Of a stretch of 33,060 bases of DNA, positions 25,967 to 33,060 are shown in pieces. Where the stretch lies: positions 1 to 33,060 of the forward strand of contig JAHEZM010000033.1 in assembly GCA_023251075.1 (NCBI GenBank), written 5' to 3'. This DNA comes from Flavobacteriales bacterium (GTDB lineage: Bacteria > Bacteroidota > Bacteroidia > Flavobacteriales_C > GCA-002722245). Each line of letters begins with the position of its first letter. The stretch's first letter is position 1. The notes under the pieces were generated by a model. It saw only the letters and a program-made list of their open reading frames with translations. It did no database searches and was not told the origin of the DNA. The translations under genes and the position numbers were made by a program.

Positions 25967-27328
25967 ATGAATCTACCTGAAGAGTTTGTTCAATGTACAT
26001 CTGAAATTATTGGTGAGGAATGGAATGATTTCCTTTCTGCGTTGAATAGGGAACCTTCCATTTCAGTTCGAGTAAATTCTTCTAAATTAAATTCACTTCC
26101 CTTCAAACCTATTCCATGGAGTGCGAATGCATATCAATTAAATAAACGTCCGCAATTTACGCTTGATCCACTCATACACGCTGGTGCATATTATGTGCAG
26201 GAGGCAAATTCTATGTTTGTGGAGGAGGCTTTGCGACAAACCATCGATATTTCTAAAGCGCAAATTGCCTTGGATTTGTGTGCTGCACCAGGTGGAAAAA
26301 CCACTTTGATTTCTTCTTTGTTGAGTGAAAATTCATTGGTAGTAGCCAATGAAGTAATTAAAGCACGGGCAGGAATTTTAAAAGAAAATGTGCAGAAATG
26401 GGGTAAAGGAAATGTGGTGGTGACCAGTAATGATGCTAAAGATTTTGGTAAACTGAATTCTTTCTTTGATTTGATAGTTGCTGATTTACCTTGTTCTGGG
26501 GAAGGTATGTTTCGTAAAGACCCAAAGGCAGTGGAAGAATGGTCGTTGAATAATGTGAATTTATGTGCTGAGCGACAAAAACGTATTGTTGCCTCTGTTT
26601 GGCCTTCATTGAAAGAAGGGGGTGTTTTTTTATATAGTACCTGCACGTATAATCGTGATGAAAATGAAAATAATATTCAATGGATTTTAGAGAATTTTGA
26701 TGCTGAATTACTTCCTTTAAAGATCAATGATGAATGGGGTATTGTTAGTTCTGGTAAAGGGTATCGATTTTATCCTCATCGAACTCCAGGAGAAGGTTTT
26801 TTTATTTCAGTCGTTCGCAAAAAAGGCAATTTTGAAGAAAATCGCGGCAAGAAAAATTTCAAAAAAGATTTCTCCTTACCTTCTAAAAAGGAAAAAGAAA
26901 TTATTGAATCGTTCTTAAAACCCAATTTGGAATATTTAAAATGGAGAACTTTCCTTTTTGCTTTTCAGTTTTCTACAGAGAAATTTATGCAAGTGGCAGA
27001 AGCTTTGTATGTGCTGCATTTGGGAGTGGAAGTGGGGGAACTCATTCGCGATGATCTTAAACCTTCACCCACTATAGTGTATTCCAATTTTATTAGTAAA
27101 AATTCTTTTGAGTTTTTAGAGCTCAATCAATTGGATGCATTAAAATTTTTAAAAAGAGAAAATATTATTTTGCCTTCAGGTGCTAAAAAAGATTGGCTCA
27201 TTTTTACCTTTAAGAAAGTAAATATTGGTCTGGCTAAAAATATAGGAAACCGAATCAACAATTACTTTCCAAAAGAATGGGTCATTAGAATGGCTATTCC
27301 TTCTGGTGAATTGGAAACACTCGGTTGA
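25967..27328 (+). CDS. rsmF: RsmB/RsmF-type RNA (cytosine-5) methyltransferase
   Basis: 453 residues. The family methylates a cytosine of rRNA or tRNA at carbon 5. The SAM-binding motif is DLCAAPGGKTT (103-113). The two cysteines of the m5C mechanism are present: Cys176 in LPCSGEGMFRKD, which releases the product, and Cys226 in YSTCTYNRDENE, the nucleophile. The LPCSGEGMFRKD form, and a C-terminal region of about 150 residues that may be an RNA-binding (PUA-like/YebU) part, favour RsmF (which modifies C1407 of 16S rRNA) over RsmB. The gene starts nine bases after the Anbu gene and so is probably in the same transcript, though the work it does is unrelated. The exact target in this phylum is inferred. 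Confidence 0.88.
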   Translation: MNLPEEFVQCTSEIIGEEWNDFLSALNREPSISVRVNSSKLNSLPFKPIPWSANAYQLNKRPQFTLDPLIHAGAYYVQEANSMFVEEALRQTIDISKAQIALDLCAAPGGKTTLISSLLSENSLVVANEVIKARAGILKENVQKWGKGNVVVTSNDAKDFGKLNSFFDLIVADLPCSGEGMFRKDPKAVEEWSLNNVNLCAERQKRIVASVWPSLKEGGVFLYSTCTYNRDENENNIQWILENFDAELLPLKINDEWGIVSSGKGYRFYPHRTPGEGFFISVVRKKGNFEENRGKKNFKKDFSLPSKKEKEIIESFLKPNLEYLKWRTFLFAFQFSTEKFMQVAEALYVLHLGVEVGELIRDDLKPSPTIVYSNFISKNSFEFLELNQLDALKFLKRENIILPSGAKKDWLIFTFKKVNIGLAKNIGNRINNYFPKEWVIRMAIPSGELETLG

Positions 27329-27345
27329 TTTTGTATTTTTAAACC

Positions 27346-27501
27346 ATGATGAAACATTTGTTGTATATCGATCCGGGATCAGGCAGTATGCTCTTTCAGC
27401 TTTTAGTAGCAGGAGTGGTAGGTTTCATCGCTTTTGTAAAAATGTATTGGTTTAAAATAAAATCTTTTTTCTCTTTTAAAAAGAAAGATGAATCAAAATA
27501 A
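27346..27501 (+). CDS. 51-residue membrane protein with YIDPGSGS motif
   Basis: A small gene: MMKHLLYIDPGSGSMLFQLL, then one hydrophobic segment (VAGVVGFIAFV, about 21-32) and a basic C-terminus rich in Lys and Phe. The YIDPG(S/T)GS motif followed by one membrane helix is a pattern I know from short proteins near phosphatase- or sulfatase-like and methyltransferase genes, but no function is known. The start could be the first or the second ATG (27346 or 27349). It begins 17 bases after the RNA methyltransferase gene and overlaps the next gene by 14 bases, so it is very likely co-expressed with it. Confidence 0.78.
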   Translation: MMKHLLYIDPGSGSMLFQLLVAGVVGFIAFVKMYWFKIKSFFSFKKKDESK

Positions 27502-28828
27502 TAAAAGTATAGAACCCTCTTCGTTCAAAGATTCTGCCGGCTTTGTTTATTACCAAAATGGTAAGGTATATAGAGATGTTTTAAATTCGTTTTTGTTGAA
27601 TTACAACGCTGTAAAATCAAAAGGAATTTATAACTCATTAATAGAAAATAAATTTCTTTTTCCTTTCAAAGAACTAAATGAAAATGGAAATATTCGTTTG
27701 GAATCTGAAAAAATTGCTTTAATTACTTATCCCTACGAATGGGGGTTTCAGCAAATGAAGGAAGGTGCAATTTTTCAGTTAGAATTGATTGAAAAATGTT
27801 TGAATCAAGGAGCAATGCTTAAAGATGCTTCTCCTTTTAATATTCAGTTTATAAATGGAAATCCGATTTTTATTGATGTGCTTTCTATTGATGAATATGT
27901 GAGCGATAAACCTTGGCAGGCCTACAAACAATTTTGCGAAATGTTTTTAGCACCCCTTCTTTTAAGTGCTTATTTTCCTGAGAATTGGAATAAGGAATTG
28001 CAAATTAATTTAGAAGGAATTTCACTGAAAAAAACAGCTGCGTTGTTACCGCTTAAAGCCCGGTTATCATCGCTGGCATTGATTCATATTATTTGGCATT
28101 CTAAATTCCAGATGAAAGGAAAAGGAAGTGGAGAAGTAAAAATGCCTAAGCAAAAAGTGCTTTCTATTTTGAGTCATTTGAAAATGGGAATTAAAGAATT
28201 GAAAAAATATTCTCCCTCTAAACAATGGACTAATTATCAACAGCAATTACCCTACACTACAGATCAGTTTCAGCTAAAATCGGATACGGTTAAACAATGG
28301 ATTAATAAATCATATTATAAACTCGTGCTTGATATTGGCGCCAATCATTCCCTCTTTGTAAATCACTTGCAATACCGTGCCGATGATATTTTAGTAATTG
28401 ATAACGATGATGCTGTTGTTGATTCTCTTTTCAAAGAAAAAAAAGAAAGAGTTTCTGCCTTGCATGTTGATATTTCACTTCCTAGTCCGGCTTTAGGTCT
28501 GTTGTTAAACGAACGCAAAAGCTTTACAGAAAGGGTTCGTCCTGATTTGACTTTAGCTTTGGCAGTCATCCATCATTTATTTCATAGCCGTAATATTCCA
28601 ATGAATCGTTTGGCTGAGTTGTTTGCAGAATACTCTAAAGAATTGATTATTGAATTCGTGAGTGAAAATGATGAGCAATTTCAATTGATTAAAAATGTAA
28701 ACAATAAACATCCTTACAACAAAAATTTGTTTGAAGAAGAATTCGAAAAATATTTTTCTATTGATAAAGTAGTGGAAGTAAAAAGTGGAAAGAGATTTTT
28801 GTATCATATGTTTACTAAAACGCAATGA
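27488..28828 (+). CDS. Kinase-like plus SAM-methyltransferase fusion protein
   Basis: 446 residues in two parts. The first 230 or so look like an aminoglycoside-phosphotransferase/kinase-like fold: LKDASPFNIQF (111-121) fits the D-x4-N catalytic loop with Asp113 and Asn118, and FIDVLS (128-133) supplies the metal-binding Asp130. The segment TYPYEWGFQQMKEGA before it resembles the hinge region. The second part, from about 270, is a class I methyltransferase: LVLDIGANHSLF (279-290), an acidic strand end VIDND, and LTLALAVIHHLF. I know this arrangement as a widespread family, often annotated only as a SAM methyltransferase or NoeA-like. It overlaps the small membrane protein gene by 14 bases and the sulfatase-like gene by four (ATGA). 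The substrate is unknown; a glycan or lipid is likely from the neighbours. Confidence 0.78.
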   Translation: MNQNNKSIEPSSFKDSAGFVYYQNGKVYRDVLNSFLLNYNAVKSKGIYNSLIENKFLFPFKELNENGNIRLESEKIALITYPYEWGFQQMKEGAIFQLELIEKCLNQGAMLKDASPFNIQFINGNPIFIDVLSIDEYVSDKPWQAYKQFCEMFLAPLLLSAYFPENWNKELQINLEGISLKKTAALLPLKARLSSLALIHIIWHSKFQMKGKGSGEVKMPKQKVLSILSHLKMGIKELKKYSPSKQWTNYQQQLPYTTDQFQLKSDTVKQWINKSYYKLVLDIGANHSLFVNHLQYRADDILVIDNDDAVVDSLFKEKKERVSALHVDISLPSPALGLLLNERKSFTERVRPDLTLALAVIHHLFHSRNIPMNRLAELFAEYSKELIIEFVSENDEQFQLIKNVNNKHPYNKNLFEEEFEKYFSIDKVVEVKSGKRFLYHMFTKTQ

Positions 28829-30336
28829 AAAATGTTGTTTTCTATATCAGAGATTTTTTAATTATTGCCCTCATTTCTATTTACCCTATTTTATTTTTGT
28901 ATTTCAACAACGCCGATTTTGTATTTGAGGGAGAAGTCCTTACCCCAATATTAATAGTTATTTCAGCGTCTTTTACTTTTCTTATCCTATTTAATTTAAT
29001 ACATAAAAAGAAATCGAATAATGTTTTAGTGGTAGTGATTTTAATGTTGTGGTTTTTATTGTATGGCCATGTTTATTTTTTCTTGTTACAGGCATTTGAT
29101 TTAACTTACGATACTTTCCGACATAGAATATTTTTACTTCTTTATTCTCTTGTTTTTTTAATTCCTATTGTTGTGATTTGGAGAAGAGAAGAGGTGAATG
29201 CATCTTTCATGAATCTTGTTTTTTTATTGGCTTTGGGATTGAATTTTCAATTTATTTTTAAAAGCATGAGCGGATTAAATATCAGTGCAGATAAAAGCAA
29301 ATCGAAAAAAGAAGTAGTGCAAGAAAGTGCTAATTATCCTGATGTTTATTACATTATTATGGATTCTCATCCGAACACAAAAAATTTAAAAAAATATTTC
29401 TCTTACGACAATTCTAAGTTCACTCAGGAGTTAAACGAAATAGGTTTTCAGGTAATTGATAATGCTCGTAGTAATTATCCTTTTACCTATTTTTCTTTGC
29501 CCTCCAGTTTGAATATGGAGTACATCAATTATTTTCAGGATACAGTGTCGAAGGAAAAAGAAAATGGAGAATATCCTTATTCTAAAATTGTAAAAAATAA
29601 GGTGGTAGATTATTTCAAAAACAAAGGATATAAGTACGTTTTGTATCCTTCTGCTTACGATCAGTTTAATGAGGGGAGTGAGGCTGAAGTGGTGATGTCG
29701 CGACCAACGCGTATCAATACTTTTCACGAAGCATTGATTCAACTCAGTTTATTGAATTGTTTGAATTTAGAATTTCATCAGCAAGATCTTTTCGATTTTT
29801 ACAATGGCACTTTTGCAATGTTACCCAATACTCCAAAAATAAAGGGAAGTAAATTTGTTTTTTACCATTGTTTACCTCCGCATCCACCTATGGTTTTTAA
29901 TGCAAAAGGCGAGTTTATTTACCATGAGCAAAATGTAGAGAATAGATACCATCAGAAAAAAGAATACGCTGAACAGGTAGAATTCATTGATGCAAAAATG
30001 TTGGAAATTGTAAAAGGTATTTTGGCTAATTCTGAACAAGAACCTATTATCATTTTACAAGGGGATCATGGAAGCGCATCAACGCAAAAATTTGAAGATG
30101 AAAATAATTGGAGTGATACTCCTACCAAAGAATTTATAGAAGAAAGATATGGAATATTAAATGCGATTTATTTACCTAAAAAATATCAGTTGACATTCCC
30201 TAAAGACCATACGCCGGTGAATACTTTCCGACGAATTGTAAATACTGTTTTTGAGGACACCCTGAAGATTTTACCTAATCATTATTACTACTCCAATTAT
30301 AGTCCTGATTACCATTTTAAGGAAGTAAATCCTTAA
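28825..30336 (+). CDS. Membrane sulfatase-like / alkaline-phosphatase superfamily enzyme
   Basis: 503 residues. About five membrane helices fill the first 146 residues (near 11-27, 39-59, 67-90, 103-119, 128-146). The rest is a soluble domain of the alkaline phosphatase/sulfatase superfamily, probably on the periplasmic side. The opening metal-ligand motif is YYIIMDSHPNTKNL with Asp180, and Thr185 or a nearby Ser is a candidate nucleophile. Later blocks are HCLPPHPPMVF and QGDHGS with Asp414 and His415 as metal ligands. The layout is like that of phosphoglycerol or phosphoethanolamine transferases of the envelope, but the substrate is not fixed by sequence. The last 20 bases overlap the 3' end of the convergent SGNH-like gene. 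Confidence 0.83.
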   Translation: MKNVVFYIRDFLIIALISIYPILFLYFNNADFVFEGEVLTPILIVISASFTFLILFNLIHKKKSNNVLVVVILMLWFLLYGHVYFFLLQAFDLTYDTFRHRIFLLLYSLVFLIPIVVIWRREEVNASFMNLVFLLALGLNFQFIFKSMSGLNISADKSKSKKEVVQESANYPDVYYIIMDSHPNTKNLKKYFSYDNSKFTQELNEIGFQVIDNARSNYPFTYFSLPSSLNMEYINYFQDTVSKEKENGEYPYSKIVKNKVVDYFKNKGYKYVLYPSAYDQFNEGSEAEVVMSRPTRINTFHEALIQLSLLNCLNLEFHQQDLFDFYNGTFAMLPNTPKIKGSKFVFYHCLPPHPPMVFNAKGEFIYHEQNVENRYHQKKEYAEQVEFIDAKMLEIVKGILANSEQEPIIILQGDHGSASTQKFEDENNWSDTPTKEFIEERYGILNAIYLPKKYQLTFPKDHTPVNTFRRIVNTVFEDTLKILPNHYYYSNYSPDYHFKEVNP

Positions 30337-31315
30337 CTAAAATATCCATAAATTCTTTTGAACCTTTTACAGTGGTGATCAGCGGACAAACAAATTTATT
30401 TTTATCGAGACCAATTTTTGTTTGATCGTAGAGGTGATATTCAATACCATATTCATGAGCAATGTTTGCGGTTCGTTGTAAAAGTTCTTTTCTATTGGGT
30501 AGTGATTTCACATCACCCTTGTAAACCGGTGATTCGTAAAGGAAAACTTTGATTCCTTTTTCTTTACACATTTTCAATATTTCTCTAAAGTATTTTTCTC
30601 TTTTTTTATTCCAGTGAAAGCTTTGTTGGTTGCTATACAATTGATAGTAGAATGATGAATCGTCTTTGGTTTCTACCTTGAAATGATCGGCAAATAGAAT
30701 TTTTTGTGGAGCAGTATATCCATCTGGTCGTAAATGATACATAGTGTTTTCGTGTTTTTCATATCCTTCTGCAAAGCTGGGTTTTTCTTCATCTGATAAA
30801 TATAATTTCCACCCAGAAATCATTTCAGCATTGCTTTTATCATTGTACCAGGCATATTTCATAAAAGGAATAAAAGCAAATTTTGCATAAGATGAATCCA
30901 TTTCGCAAATTACTTTTTGCACCAGGGAATCATTGTACCACGGTGAGAATTGATAAGTATGAAAATAGTTGAATTTTAAATCGAAACTTTCTGGCGTGGC
31001 GTAAAATAAAATTGTTTTGGGTGCGGCATTATTTTTTAAATAGAGATAGAGATGTAAATAATTATCAGCAAAATCGGCATGACGCATCGATAAATTGTAA
31101 GAATGCATTTTAGTCAATGAATCTAGATAATGAGGATTGATGGTAAACATAGATTCGCAGGGACCAACAATGAGCATATCATTTTTTAGATTGCCTTTAG
31201 TGATATAACTTGTTTTTAAGTTGATACTTTCCTTCATTCCTTTTTCGTAAAACCAATCCAACCCGAAAAGAATCAGAATAAAACTAAGAAGATATATGAC
31301 TATTTTTTTAATCAT
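30317..31315 (-). CDS. Membrane-anchored SGNH/DltD-like protein with degenerate active site
   Basis: 332 residues. One N-terminal membrane helix (about 5-20) is followed by an extracytoplasmic domain with an SGNH-like order: block I MLIVGPCESMFTINP (47-61), then YNLSMRHADF (73-82), an alternating alpha/beta core, and a final segment FVCPLITTVKGSKEF. In DltD- and AlgJ-like partners of MBOAT enzymes, block I reads GSS/GDS with a serine nucleophile and the last block D-x-x-H. Here the matching residues seem to be Cys53, Cys310 and Ile313. If the alignment is right, the hydrolase triad is lost. It follows the MBOAT gene with a one-base overlap (TAATG), so they form one unit. Its likely role is with the MBOAT enzyme in O-acylation of a surface polymer. 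Confidence 0.7.
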   Translation of the reverse strand: MIKKIVIYLLSFILILFGLDWFYEKGMKESINLKTSYITKGNLKNDMLIVGPCESMFTINPHYLDSLTKMHSYNLSMRHADFADNYLHLYLYLKNNAAPKTILFYATPESFDLKFNYFHTYQFSPWYNDSLVQKVICEMDSSYAKFAFIPFMKYAWYNDKSNAEMISGWKLYLSDEEKPSFAEGYEKHENTMYHLRPDGYTAPQKILFADHFKVETKDDSSFYYQLYSNQQSFHWNKKREKYFREILKMCKEKGIKVFLYESPVYKGDVKSLPNRKELLQRTANIAHEYGIEYHLYDQTKIGLDKNKFVCPLITTVKGSKEFMDILVKDLLP

Positions 31316-32643
31316 TAAAATTGCAAATAGATAAAAGGATTTTGATCACCAAATTTTCCGAATACAACAATTAGTGTACTTAGTGCTAACCAAAATAAAA
31401 TATTGAATTGTGCTGATCTGCTTCTGGTTTCTAATGTTCGTTCCAGTAACATGGTTCCAACCACAAGGAGCACGGTAATACTTAGACTTAGTTGTTGTTC
31501 GAAATAACCGCCGCCCGCTAAAATAGCTATATAATCGCTGAGCCAATTTTCAGGAATAAAATGCACTGAAAATATTTGTTTTAAGATAAATGTTGCGTTG
31601 TGTAATGAGCTTGATCTGAAAAACAAAAATGCAAAACTCAACAACAAAAGCACTAAAATATTTTTTATAAATTTTGGAATAAAAGAAGGCATTTTTATTT
31701 GAGATTCTAGCATCATGTAAACAGCGTGCAACAATCCCCAAATGAGAAATGTTATTTTTAATCCATGCCAATAGGCTGAAATAATAAAAGTAACCAGAAG
31801 GGCTATCATTACTGCCCATTTACCTTGTGATCGCAATTGATAGCTTAGTGGATAGAAGATGTATTTTCTTAACCAGGTCATTAAAGTGATGTGATTTTTC
31901 TGCCAATATTCTGTAATTGATTTTGATCGTAGTGGCAGGTGAAAATTTTCAGGTAATTCTATTCCCAATATTTTTGAAAGTCCGATAGCAATATCTGTAT
32001 AAGCCGAAAAATCCAGATAAACCCGAAAGGTATATAAAATTACAGCAGTGGATACGGTAAAGCCAGAATGAATTTCTGGATAATCAAATATGGCTGAAAT
32101 AGGGTAGGAGAGTCTTTCCGATAAGACTAATTTTTTAAAAAGTCCGTAAATAATTCTATTGCATCCAATGATTAAATTTTCTTGTTTGAATGTTTTATAG
32201 CCTTCTAATTCTATAGTTAGAGAGGTGTTTTCCGCAATAGGGCCTGATGGTAGTTTAGGAAAATAGATGATGTTTAAAAAGTAAACGAGCGGATTGATAT
32301 TTTGTAGAGAAGGATTGTTTTTTACATCTACGGTGTAGGCAATATTTTGTAATGTATAAAAAGCAACACCAATTAATGCATTAGTTTCTAACCCTATTGA
32401 ATGAGACAACATAATCAGCAGAACATGGACTGCAATAATTCTGTCTGCCCGAATTTTTATTTTGTATCCGTAAAGTGTTATTGCTGTGCTTGCTAAAACA
32501 ATGAATACGGCTGCTATGTGAAAAGTACATAAGAATGCAAGAGAGGCAAGGGTGAGTATCCATTTTTGCCATTTGGGAAAGATGTAATAAACAATTACCA
32601 GTAATAAAAAACACGCAAAAAATTCTACAGATATAAAATTCAT
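31315..32643 (-). CDS. MBOAT family O-acyltransferase (DltB/AlgI type)
   Basis: 442 residues with about ten membrane helices. The family moves acyl groups across the membrane onto surface polymers. Family blocks seen: FPKLPSGPI (128-136), RVYLDFSAYTDIAIGLSKILG (the F-S-Y-D-I-G signature), PENFHLPLRSKSITEYWQ, and NHITLMTWLRKYIFYPL with His251. The catalytic histidine is His293 in AYWHG, followed by FLIWGLLHAVY. It overlaps the ACP gene upstream by four bases (ATGA) and the SGNH-like gene by one. The acyl donor is probably carried by that ACP, as with DltC and DltB, but the acyl group cannot be told from sequence. Confidence 0.93.
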   Translation of the reverse strand: MNFISVEFFACFLLLVIVYYIFPKWQKWILTLASLAFLCTFHIAAVFIVLASTAITLYGYKIKIRADRIIAVHVLLIMLSHSIGLETNALIGVAFYTLQNIAYTVDVKNNPSLQNINPLVYFLNIIYFPKLPSGPIAENTSLTIELEGYKTFKQENLIIGCNRIIYGLFKKLVLSERLSYPISAIFDYPEIHSGFTVSTAVILYTFRVYLDFSAYTDIAIGLSKILGIELPENFHLPLRSKSITEYWQKNHITLMTWLRKYIFYPLSYQLRSQGKWAVMIALLVTFIISAYWHGLKITFLIWGLLHAVYMMLESQIKMPSFIPKFIKNILVLLLLSFAFLFFRSSSLHNATFILKQIFSVHFIPENWLSDYIAILAGGGYFEQQLSLSITVLLVVGTMLLERTLETRSRSAQFNILFWLALSTLIVVFGKFGDQNPFIYLQF

Positions 32644-32885
32644 GGTTTTTGTTTTTTCAAAATAAGCGCGAGCAAATCAGCTATGTTTTGGAGTTCAATA
32701 ATTTCATTTAAACTCAAATGAATGTCAAACATTTTTTCTACTTCATACATCAACATCATATGAGAAAATGAATCCCACCCTTTAATGTTATTGGCTGAAG
32801 AGGTTTTGGAAACAAGCAAGTCATCATTTTTAAAAAAACGACGAAAGATAAATTGTATATCGTTGAGTATTTCTTGTTCTTTCAT
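32640..32885 (-). CDS. Acyl carrier protein (DltC-like)
   Basis: 81 residues, mostly helical. The phosphopantetheine site is Ser39 in KGWDSFSHM, a usual variant of the DSL motif. It is followed by the acidic helix LMYEVEKMFDIHLSLNEI, typical of carrier proteins for polymer decoration (DltC-like, D-alanyl or acyl) rather than the fatty-acid ACP. It overlaps the MBOAT gene by four bases. An activating ligase like DltA is not within the window; it may lie further along the minus strand beyond the right edge. The reading frame is open for about 45 codons before the ATG, but this extension lacks ACP features and is not included. Confidence 0.88.
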   Translation of the reverse strand: MKEQEILNDIQFIFRRFFKNDDLLVSKTSSANNIKGWDSFSHMMLMYEVEKMFDIHLSLNEIIELQNIADLLALILKKQKP

Positions 32886-32971
32886 GATATGGCTTAAAGT
32901 TAAGGAATATAGTTTTATAGTGTATGGGATGCTAACCCCACTTCTCCCTTTTTTAAAGGCGATGACCCATA

Positions 32972-33058
32972 TTAAGGCAAAACAGCAACTATCATTCTTT
33001 TTAACAGGATATCAAAGCCTTTATCTTGAAGCTTTCTGTGATTGTATTTGTAAGCCAT
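32972..33058 (-). other. Short open frame at the right edge, possibly the end of another gene
   Basis: On the minus strand one frame is open from the window edge to a stop at 32972-32974 and encodes 28 residues from an ATG at 33058, with the motif KYNHRKLQDKGFDILLKRM. It could be the tail of a gene that starts outside, a short upstream gene, or chance. The 88 bases between it and the ACP start show no clear promoter or hairpin. Confidence 0.2.
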
Positions 33059-33060
33059 TT

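Overview
The window comes from a member of the Bacteroidota (Bacteroidetes). The evidence is two proteins with type A sorting tails of the type IX secretion system (T9SS), one with a type B (CHU_C) tail, a GldM homologue, a long SecA of about 1,100 residues, AT-rich DNA and several TAnnTTTG-type promoter elements. The family within the phylum cannot be fixed from this window. Almost everything is ordinary chromosomal gene content. No phage, transposase, CRISPR array, tRNA or rRNA was seen.

Layout. 1-1187 (+): 3' end of a large surface protein with a T9SS type B tail. 1190-8452 (-): a small lipoprotein coupled to secA; a DUF2795 protein; a corrinoid adenosyltransferase; a SAM methyltransferase; and a gldM homologue without gldK, gldL or gldN beside it. 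8583-9170 (+): an unrecognised lipoprotein. 9182-9302: a nested, perfectly paired palindrome. 9407-16012 (+): gltB, gltD and a predicted outer-membrane barrel protein whose first codons lie inside an apparent gltD terminator. 16025-17386 (-): a LamG protein exported by T9SS. 17559-20165 (+): ppc. 20227-21699 (-): a T9SS cargo with three internal repeats. 21931-30336 (+): a tightly packed run of eight genes. 30317-32885 (-): an ACP / MBOAT / SGNH-like set, converging on that run.

How the genes work together. gltB and gltD make the two subunits of glutamate synthase, and ppc supplies oxaloacetate, so the centre of the window is linked to nitrogen and C4 metabolism. The first four genes at 21931-25957 are the known Anbu set: a COG2308 ATP-grasp, an alpha-E protein, a transglutaminase and the Anbu proteasome-like peptidase. 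The set is thought to make and process a peptide-like product that is still unknown. Here it runs on with gaps or overlaps of under 20 bases into an RsmF-like RNA methyltransferase, a 51-residue membrane protein, a kinase-like plus methyltransferase fusion, and a membrane sulfatase-like enzyme. The last three look like a module that modifies surface glycans or lipids. The convergent ACP/MBOAT/SGNH set looks like an O-acylation module, so the right end is plausibly about envelope decoration.

Most worth a second look: the terminator hairpin built into the signal-peptide codons at 15437-15480; the lone gldM; the nested palindrome before gltB; the kinase-methyltransferase fusion with its neighbours, which recalls WbdD-type chain capping with the domains in reverse order; and the SGNH-like protein that seems to lack its catalytic residues.
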